Source: JAJXSS01 sp964547135 (lineage in GTDB: Bacteria; Planctomycetota; Phycisphaerae; Phycisphaerales; Phycisphaeraceae). Taken from it: DNA of 54,590 nucleotides. The notes under the pieces are model-generated. The model made no database searches and had not been told where the DNA came from. It saw only the letters and a program-made list of their open reading frames with translations. Position 1 is the first letter of the stretch, and each line of letters begins with the position of its first letter. The DNA lies in the NCBI GenBank assembly GCA_964547135.1, contig CAZJMK010000021.1:1-54590 (forward strand). The letters run 5' to 3'. Both the position numbers and the translations under genes were made by a program. This document shows positions 48,763 to 54,590 of this stretch, piece after piece.

Positions 48763-51043
48763 GATACAAGGCCCTGCGTCGCGGCGAACTTTGCATACGG
48801 TGACATTGCACACGGATTTGACGGTCGTCGGCGGAGGCTTGGCGGGGGTGTGTGCGGCGATCACGGCGGCACGGGCCGGGTTGAAAGTGGTGCTGTTGCA
48901 GGATCGACCGGTGCTGGGGGGTAATGCCTCGAGTGAAGTGCGGTTGTGGGTGCTGGGGGCCACGGCTCACATGTACAGCAACAATCGCTGGGCACGTGAG
49001 GGGGGCGTGATCGATGAACTGTTGGTTGAAAACCTTTATCGCAACCCCGAAGGCAACCCGCTGATTTTCGATACCGTGGTGCTCGAATGGGTCACCCGCG
49101 AACCCAATATCACCCTGCTGCTCAACACCGCTGCGTTCGAGGCGGAGAAAAGCGATGCGGACACGATCAGCAAAGTGAGGGCGTTTTGCTCACAGAACTC
49201 GACGTTGTATGAAATCAGTGCGCCCTTGTTTTGCGATGCATCGGGCGATGGGGTGTTGGGTTTTCTGGCAGGGGCGGCATTTCGCATGGGGGCGGAGGCG
49301 AGCAGCGAGTTCAACGAAAAATTCGCACCGTCAAAGGAATATGGCGAGTTGCTGGGGCACTCGATGTATTTTTACAGCAAGGACGTGGGCAGGCCGGTGA
49401 AGTTTGTACCGCCGAGTTTTGCGTTGAAGGATATCACCAAGGTACCGCGTTTCCGTCGGTTCAATGCCAAGGAATTCGGCTGCCGATTGTGGTGGATCGA
49501 ATACGGCGGACGACTCGACACCGTACACGACACCGAAGCCATCAAGTGGGAATTGTGGAAGGTGGTTTACGGCGTGTGGCACCACATCAAAAACTCAGGC
49601 CAATTCCCCGATGCCCAAAACCTGACGCTCGAATGGGTCAGCACCATTCCGGGTAAGCGCGAAAGCCGGCGCTTTGAGGGCGACTATATGATTCACCAGC
49701 GCGACCTCATCGAACAAACCCGCTTTGAAGACGCGGTGTCGTTCGGCGGATGGTCGATCGACCTGCACCCGGCGGACGGCGTGTTCAGCGAGCGCCCCGG
49801 TTGCAATCAATGGTTGAGTAAGGGCGTGTATCAGATTCCGTATCGATGTTTGTACAGCCGAAATATTCGCAATTTGTTTCTGGCGGGGCGCATCATCAGC
49901 GCCAGCCATGTGGCATTCGGTTCGACGCGCGTGATAGCTACGTGTTCGGAAAGTGCGCAGGCGGTGGGGCTGGCGGCAGCGTTGTGCAAGCAGCATCAAC
50001 TGCAACCACGTGACCTTTTCACGCAGGGGCATGTGAAGACGCTGCAACAGCAATTGTTGCGAACCGGGCAGTTCATACCGCATGTACCGATGACGGATGC
50101 AGCGGACCTGGCGAGCAAGGCAACGATCACCGCCGGCAGTCATTTGCAGTTGCGTCAGTTGCCTGCGTGCGATGATTGGCACACGTTGACGGACTCGGTA
50201 GCGATGCTGTTACCGATGAAGCAAGGGCTGGTGCCACGGGTGACGCTGGCGATGCAGGCGGACTCAGCCACGACGGTGCAATGGCAGTTGCGCAAGTGTT
50301 CACGCCCGGCGAGTTTCACGCCCGATGTGATTTTGTGTCAGCGTGAAGTGACACTGGTTGGCGGAGGCAAAGTTGAACAGGTGGCCGTCGATTTTGCGAC
50401 GACACTCGAACAGGCGCAGTACGTGTTTGTGTGTGTCATGGTCAACCCGGCGGTGAAGGTGGCACTCAGTGATCAACAATTGACCGGTGTGTTGTCGTTG
50501 TTCAATCACCTCGATGGCATCGGTCGGCCCCACGCGCAGCGACCGGATGGCGACATCGGCGTGGATGAATTTGAATTGTGGTTCCCCAAACGCAGGCCGG
50601 AGGGCCGAAACCTGGCGATGGGGTTTGAGCCTGCCCTCGATGGGTTTGACGTGAACAACCTGCACAACGGGTTCACCCGGCCCACCACACAGGCCAATGC
50701 GTGGGTGGCTGATTTCAACGATACACAACCTGCCATCACCCTCACCTGGGCACAGAAACAGACCATTGCACGGGTGGAATTGGTTTTCGACCCGGATTGG
50801 GACCATCCGATGGAAACGGTGCTGTGGGGTCACCCTGAGCGCGTGTCGCCGTATTGCGTACCAGCCGGTGAACTGCGCGATGGGTCGGGGCAGGTGCTGG
50901 CTCGGTTTGGTGAGCAGCATCATGCCCGGTGTGAGTTGGTATTGGATCAGCCGGTGACGACGGACAGGTTGACATTGCACCTGACACCCCCCGAAAGCGG
51001 GGCGCCGGCGGCGCTGTTTGCCCTGCGCTGTTATGCCAACTGA
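48758..51043 (+). CDS. FAD-dependent oxidoreductase with discoidin-like tail
   Basis: A 761-residue protein of the FAD_oxidored family. The FAD motif VVGGGLAGVCAAITAARAG is at about residues 23-41, followed by 'LQDRPVLGGNASSEVRLWVLGA', and the ARG-X-FAD region 'YRCLYSRNIRNLFLAGRIISASHVAF' is near residue 360-395. The C-terminal ~180 residues (about 575-760) look like a discoidin/F5-8C-type beta domain ('ITLTWAQKQTIARVELVFDPDWD...LDQPVTTDRLTLHLTPP'), possibly carbohydrate-binding. There is no signal peptide. Related genes in planctomycetes and lentisphaerae lie in polysaccharide loci; the substrate is unknown. Confidence 0.78.
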   Translation: MLIQGPASRRTLHTVTLHTDLTVVGGGLAGVCAAITAARAGLKVVLLQDRPVLGGNASSEVRLWVLGATAHMYSNNRWAREGGVIDELLVENLYRNPEGNPLIFDTVVLEWVTREPNITLLLNTAAFEAEKSDADTISKVRAFCSQNSTLYEISAPLFCDASGDGVLGFLAGAAFRMGAEASSEFNEKFAPSKEYGELLGHSMYFYSKDVGRPVKFVPPSFALKDITKVPRFRRFNAKEFGCRLWWIEYGGRLDTVHDTEAIKWELWKVVYGVWHHIKNSGQFPDAQNLTLEWVSTIPGKRESRRFEGDYMIHQRDLIEQTRFEDAVSFGGWSIDLHPADGVFSERPGCNQWLSKGVYQIPYRCLYSRNIRNLFLAGRIISASHVAFGSTRVIATCSESAQAVGLAAALCKQHQLQPRDLFTQGHVKTLQQQLLRTGQFIPHVPMTDAADLASKATITAGSHLQLRQLPACDDWHTLTDSVAMLLPMKQGLVPRVTLAMQADSATTVQWQLRKCSRPASFTPDVILCQREVTLVGGGKVEQVAVDFATTLEQAQYVFVCVMVNPAVKVALSDQQLTGVLSLFNHLDGIGRPHAQRPDGDIGVDEFELWFPKRRPEGRNLAMGFEPALDGFDVNNLHNGFTRPTTQANAWVADFNDTQPAITLTWAQKQTIARVELVFDPDWDHPMETVLWGHPERVSPYCVPAGELRDGSGQVLARFGEQHHARCELVLDQPVTTDRLTLHLTPPESGAPAALFALRCYAN

Positions 51044-51181
51044 TTTATCACACGATTCGCACATGCGGGACATTTTTTTACTTGCCTTGTCAATCAAACC
51101 CCGGCTACGCTTCCCTGATCATCCAGTCAGCATCACGCCCGCCTTGCATCATCACCCGTCCACGATCAGAGGGAGAACAAC

Positions 51182-52516
51182 ATGCCCGCATCACCCCGCT
51201 CGCACAGCGTGTCGAAGCTGCCTTGTTTCATGGGTTTTCCGATGGCTGCTGTTTCATCACTGTTGCTGGTGCCAAGCGATGCACAAGCTCAGCCCACAGT
51301 GATCGACCCCAACATCCTTATTGGCGAGCATGTCACCGGGCTGAGTCTGCCGACGGGTTTGCGGTTCATCAACAACAACCCCAACGAACTTTTCATCATT
51401 GAAAAAGACACCGGCCGGGTGCGTCGCTCGCTCAATGGTTCACTCAACACCGCGCTGGATTTGAACGTCGCCACCGAAAGCGAACGCGGCCTGTTGGGCA
51501 TCGAATTGGACCCCAACTTCAGCACCAACGGCTTTGTGTACCTTTATTACAGCCTGTCCAACACGACCGACAGTGCCTCGCCAAGTGCGTGGGTGGAAAA
51601 CCGCCTTTCACGCTTCACCTACAACCCCGGCACCGGCACCATTAACCCATCGACGGAATTACGACTGGGGGTATTTGGCACCTCCAGCGATGGTCAAAAT
51701 CGCGGACCCAATCACGACGGAGGCCCCTTGCGGATCGGCCCGGATGGCAAGCTTTACGGCATCACCGGTGACCTCAACCGCAACGGCATCGAACAGAACA
51801 ATCGCAGCAGCACCACATCCGCCACCGTCGGCGGCGTGTATCGCATCAATTTCGACGGCTCGGTGCCCAGTGACAACCCCTTCACGGCGCAAACCAACAC
51901 CAACCTGCACCGCTGGTACGCGATCGGCATTCGTAACAGCTTCGGCATGGCATTTGATCCGGTGACCGGTGCTTTGTGGGACACGGAAAATGGGCCGGGT
52001 ACGTATGATGAAATCAACCGGGTTGATGCTGGTTTTAACAGTGGCTGGCTGCCGATCATGGGGCCGGACAGTCGTGACCCGCAGGGCATTGGCGACCTTG
52101 TCAACATCGGCACGTACAGCGACCCTGAGTTTTCATATCTGTCACCCATCGGCATCACCGGCATTGAGTTTTTACATGGCAGTTTTTGGGGACCGACTTA
52201 CGATGATGCAGTGGTCGTGGCTGACAACAACAATGGTAATTTGTATCTGTTTCGCCTCAATGCCAACCGCACCGGCTTTGTATTGTCGGGGGGCCTGACC
52301 GACTTGGTGGCTGACAGTCTTTCGGAGCGCAATTCGGTGCGATTCGGGCGTGATTTCGGAGCACTCACGGAATTGATCATCGGCCCGGACAAGGCGCTGT
52401 ACGCCACCGGGTTGGCGGAGGGCATCATTTACCGATTGGCGCCGATCCCCGAACCAACCACGTTGCTGATCACCGCAGCCATGGGCGGTTTGTGCCTGCT
52501 TCGAAGGCGAGGGTGA
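51182..52516 (+). CDS. PQQ-type sugar dehydrogenase-like protein with PEP-CTERM
   Basis: A 444-residue exported protein. A hydrophobic signal ends near DAQAQ. The body is the six-bladed propeller of soluble aldose-sugar dehydrogenases (YliI/GSDH): LPTGLRFINNN, GLLGIELDPNF, 'NHDGGPLRIGPDGKLYGITGD', 'DTENGPGTYDEINRVDAG'. The final residues are a PEP-CTERM tail: PIPEPTTLL, a hydrophobic helix and RRRG. It probably oxidises sugars at the cell surface with PQQ. The start at 51182 has GAGGGAG six bases upstream. It ends the forward run of carbohydrate genes before the second regulator. Confidence 0.85.
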   Translation: MPASPRSHSVSKLPCFMGFPMAAVSSLLLVPSDAQAQPTVIDPNILIGEHVTGLSLPTGLRFINNNPNELFIIEKDTGRVRRSLNGSLNTALDLNVATESERGLLGIELDPNFSTNGFVYLYYSLSNTTDSASPSAWVENRLSRFTYNPGTGTINPSTELRLGVFGTSSDGQNRGPNHDGGPLRIGPDGKLYGITGDLNRNGIEQNNRSSTTSATVGGVYRINFDGSVPSDNPFTAQTNTNLHRWYAIGIRNSFGMAFDPVTGALWDTENGPGTYDEINRVDAGFNSGWLPIMGPDSRDPQGIGDLVNIGTYSDPEFSYLSPIGITGIEFLHGSFWGPTYDDAVVVADNNNGNLYLFRLNANRTGFVLSGGLTDLVADSLSERNSVRFGRDFGALTELIIGPDKALYATGLAEGIIYRLAPIPEPTTLLITAAMGGLCLLRRRG

Positions 52517-52552
52517 GTGGGGTCAATCGCTCCAATCATGGATGCAAATTGC

Positions 52553-52709
52553 GCTAAGAGACTGTTTCATAACTCCTTCCGGACTCGGAGCCACGAGCGG
52601 AAGCGAGTGGTTCTTTGCATAACCAAGAACCGCTCACTACCGTTCGCGGCTCTGAATCAAGCAAAGGACACCTGCCCCACCCAAACCAGTTATGAAACAG
52701 TTTCTAAGC
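52553..52709. mobile_element. MITE-like element with 22-bp terminal inverted repeats
   Basis: The left end GCTAAGAGACTGTTTCATAA begins at 52553 and the right end (52688-52709) is its inverted copy with two mismatches over 22 bases. The interior (157 bp in all) has a family G inverted pair (about 52590-52655). No transposase is encoded and I see no target-site duplication, so it may be an old or solo non-autonomous element. Confidence 0.65.
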
Positions 52710-52710
52710 A

Positions 52711-52821
52711 TTCACCGCAGAGAACGCAGAGAACGTAGAGACATTCCGAAACGAAACGAAGCAAAAAATTGTCTTCACCTCCGTTCCTCTCTGCGATCTC
52801 CGCGCTCTCTGCGGCGATTTT
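52711..52821. repeat. Inverted nonamer (period 9) arrays
   Basis: CGCAGAGAA/CGCAGAGAA/CGTAGAGAC units (52715-52741) face CTCTCTGCG/ATCTCCGCG/CTCTCTGCG units (52788-52814) around a 46-base core. It is the clearest nonamer case in the window and directly follows the MITE-like element. Confidence 0.85.
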
Positions 52822-53241
52822 TTAATGCTTGAAAAACCGACCTAAACACAGTTGTCAACACGCCCGGCCATGATCCATTTTGCTTCGTACACGCGCGGCA
52901 ACTATTTTTAGGTGATGAATTGGCCTCTTTGCGGCAACCTGAGTCGATGATCACAGAATGCGGTTGCCTAGCACTCCTTGCGCCTGCTCTGCCTGTCTTC
53001 ATGTCAAAATACCCCCATATCAATCGGGCGTGAACCCTATGCGAGATCAAATGGTTCACATCGCTCTGAACCATGTTGTCAGCCCCGGAGACAGAGGCCC
53101 GGAGTTGATGATGCAGTAGCGTGATTAACGCATATAACTGTCAAATAATGTTGTATTTCGCAGTTTACAAGACACCATGTTCGGCCTGTCAAGTGTCCCA
53201 CGTTTTTTTCAATAAAAGTTCAATATAGTTCAATTAATGTC

Positions 53242-53269
53242 TTGACATGAACCATAAGTGGTGTATGAT
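53242..53269 (+). promoter_or_regulatory. Sigma-70 promoter of the second GntR-LacI gene
   Basis: TTGACA (53242-53247), 16-base spacer, TATGAT (53264-53269), about 44 bases before the start at 53313. Both boxes are near consensus. Confidence 0.7.
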
Positions 53270-53276
53270 GGTTCAT
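53247..53276. promoter_or_regulatory. Palindromic operator candidate over the promoter
   Basis: ATGAACCAT and ATGGTTCAT are a perfect nine-base inverted repeat with a 12-base spacer, covering the -10 box. It is a natural target for self-regulation by the LacI-like protein encoded next. Confidence 0.65.
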
Positions 53277-53312
53277 AGTTGATGATCAAGGCCGCCTCAC
53301 AAGGCCCATCCC

Positions 53313-54449
53313 ATGACTTTGCAAACCCTTCTCAAACCCCCGTACCCGCAGCGTGATGCGGTGGCTGCTTTGACGACCCAGGTGAAGGATTACATTCGCA
53401 CTCAGCGGCCACAGGTCGGCGCGTTATTGGCGACTGACACAGAGCTGATGAAGTTTTCGAATCTGAGTCGTTCCACGGTGCGGCGGGCGCTCAATCAGTT
53501 GAAAAAAGAAGGCTGGGTGTTGCGTCGTCGGGGCGTGGGCACGTTTGTCGGTCAAAAGGCGGCGCAAGTGCAAACCACGACCACGGACACAGCCGTTCGC
53601 CTGGCGGTGCTGGTGCATCGCATCGGTGATCTGGCACATGACTGGTACACGCCGTTGGTGCTCGAGGGCATTGAATCCGTGGCCGACCGTTACGGCCTGG
53701 CGGTGGACCTGCTTGGTCAAAGCGACCGGGACATTGAGTCCGTCTGTCAACGATTGGAGCGATCACGGGCGAAGGTATTGGCCTGCTTGTGCGGCGACCC
53801 GTTGGCGGAAATGGTGATCATGACCGCGCAGCGTCTGGGCATGCAGTGCATCATCGCCGGGACACATCACGCACAGTTGGGTTTGCCTGCGGTGGTTGAA
53901 AACAATTACCAGGCCGTGGACCTGGCGGTGGAACATTTGTGGTCGGCAGGGCACCGACGTATTGCCCTGGTGCTGCCGCGAATTGCCCAGCCCTGGGTTT
54001 TTGAGCGTCACGAATCGTTCGCGCAGGCGATGCTGCAGCGTGGGCGTGCCGAGGCTGAGGCACTGGTGCATTGGCTGCCGTTGCAAATGCCCGCGGAGGA
54101 TGCGCCGGTTGCCGAGCGTCTGCATCAGTTTCTGGCCAATCAGGCGATCACGGCTGTGATCCCCGGTGACTCCAATGCCATGCGTTGCGTCGATACGCTG
54201 GTGCGTTCGGGTCGTGTTTCGGTGCCCGGCGATCTTTCGGTGGTGGGGTTGGAGCAGGATCAAAAGCATCGGCGCTGGCTGGGCACAGCCGACACGGTTC
54301 ATGTCTATATGGCCATTCGGCGAATCGGCGAAAAGATCGGCGAATATTCGCATCAACTGGCCGGCGGCGGAAGTGTGCCCTTGAAGACGATTGTTCCGTC
54401 GGAGATTGTGCCGGGCAACAGTGTGCAGGCGATATCGACTGCTGGTTGA
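53313..54449 (+). CDS. GntR-LacI fusion transcriptional regulator (second)
   Basis: A 378-residue regulator with the same architecture as at 42954. The GntR-type helix (about 15-80; 'DYIRTQRPQVGALLATDTELMKFSNLSRSTVRRALNQLKKEGWVLRRRGVGTFVG') precedes a LacI-like ligand domain. The two are similar in design but differ clearly in sequence, so they probably sense different sugars. The promoter and a palindromic operator candidate lie just upstream. The product likely controls the gene that follows at 54499. Confidence 0.87.
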   Translation: MTLQTLLKPPYPQRDAVAALTTQVKDYIRTQRPQVGALLATDTELMKFSNLSRSTVRRALNQLKKEGWVLRRRGVGTFVGQKAAQVQTTTTDTAVRLAVLVHRIGDLAHDWYTPLVLEGIESVADRYGLAVDLLGQSDRDIESVCQRLERSRAKVLACLCGDPLAEMVIMTAQRLGMQCIIAGTHHAQLGLPAVVENNYQAVDLAVEHLWSAGHRRIALVLPRIAQPWVFERHESFAQAMLQRGRAEAEALVHWLPLQMPAEDAPVAERLHQFLANQAITAVIPGDSNAMRCVDTLVRSGRVSVPGDLSVVGLEQDQKHRRWLGTADTVHVYMAIRRIGEKIGEYSHQLAGGGSVPLKTIVPSEIVPGNSVQAISTAG

Positions 54450-54469
54450 TGGTCTGTTTTTGCATCATT

Positions 54470-54488
54470 TTGAAAATCACATTTTCAA
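54470..54488. promoter_or_regulatory. Small hairpin before the last gene
   Basis: TTGAAAAT-cac-ATTTTCAA is a perfect eight-base inverted repeat with a three-base loop, next to AAGGAG. It could tune initiation of the gene at 54499 or form an operator. Confidence 0.35.
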
Positions 54489-54498
54489 GGAGATAGTC

Positions 54499-54590
54499 AT
54501 GTCGAAAACGAATAGTCAGTCAGGTTTGGGTCGTGGTGCTTTCAGCTATGTAGCGACCTGTCAACCCGGGTCGGGTTGTTCATCGTTGAT
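54499..54590 (+). CDS. Partial gene, start only
   Basis: The first 30 codons of an open frame that runs off the window (MSKTNSQSGLGRGAFSYVATC...). AAGGAG six bases before the ATG supports it as real. No family is recognisable from 30 residues. By position, after a GntR-LacI gene, it is probably a target of that regulator. Confidence 0.5.
   Translation, partial: MSKTNSQSGLGRGAFSYVATCQPGSGCSSL

Larger units (their letters stand above)
52517..53241. other. Gene-free gap between sugar dehydrogenase and second GntR-LacI gene
   Basis: It contains the terminal-repeat element (52553-52709) and an inverted nonamer array pair (52711-52821). From 52822 to 53205 nothing is recognised; no open frame has support. 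The promoter of the next gene starts at 53242. Confidence 0.6.

Overview
The window looks like the chromosome of a Planctomycetota bacterium, most likely of the Phycisphaerae type. This is inferred from the gene mix: PEP-CTERM secreted proteins, an H-X9-DG (DUF1559-like) pseudopilin, fused GntR-LacI regulators next to sugar-degrading enzymes, a type II secretion/pilus-like pseudopilin operon, an HU/IHF protein with an Ala-rich tail, and DapF. No phage, plasmid, rRNA or CRISPR array is seen. There is one tRNA, Ala with anticodon CGC.

Layout. (1) 67-531: a WHy/LEA-like lipoprotein. (2) 700-14577, minus strand: a type II secretion-like operon read in the order gspE, gspF, gspG, gspH-, gspI-, gspJ- and gspK-like, then a HIT hydrolase. 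No GspD, L, M or N is present. (3) 15246-23936, minus strand: housekeeping genes (LuxR-type regulator, MiaB, DUF4126, Rrf2 regulator, DapF, NadD, nucleoside phosphorylase-like protein, tagaturonate epimerase), then tRNA-Ala. (4) 24631-29645, plus strand: a five-gene envelope operon (CsgG-like with PEGA, CsgG-like, COG3014-like, YcfL, LpoB). (5) 30052-40144, plus strand: HU/IHF, BioF-like enzyme, a lipid/envelope glycosylation trio (ArnT/PMT-like, DPM1-like GT2, LAB_N), a Phd-RelE toxin-antitoxin pair, ThiD2-ThiE fusion, and two signalling genes ending in a GGDEF cyclase. (6) 40158-54590: an MFS transporter and a carbohydrate module (GH28-like enzyme divergent from a GntR-LacI regulator, PEP-CTERM protein, pseudopilin, glycosidase-like protein, FAD oxidoreductase with a discoidin-like tail, PEP-CTERM sugar dehydrogenase, second GntR-LacI regulator, and the start of one more gene).

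The most striking feature is the repeat landscape. Intergenic DNA is filled with (a) degenerate tandem arrays of period 7, 8 and 9, often in inverted pairs that could form long stems, and (b) palindromic hairpin families, called B to H here. Family C joins two GC-rich hairpins about 75 bp across, family B is a GGACGAG/CGAGGACTTGG hairpin, D and E are short GC-rich motifs, G is the GAGCCGCGAGCGG hairpin and H a BIME-like hairpin pair.

Four successive pseudopilin genes (gspK-, gspJ-, gspI- and gspH-like) carry these repeats inside the reading frame, between a start codon (with a good ribosome binding site in each case) and the prepilin cleavage site. Their predicted leaders are about 53, 116, 69 and 107 residues, against 15 in gspG of the same operon. 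Because the leader should be removed by prepilin peptidase, it may be a tolerated landing site for repeats. This is the observation most worth testing.
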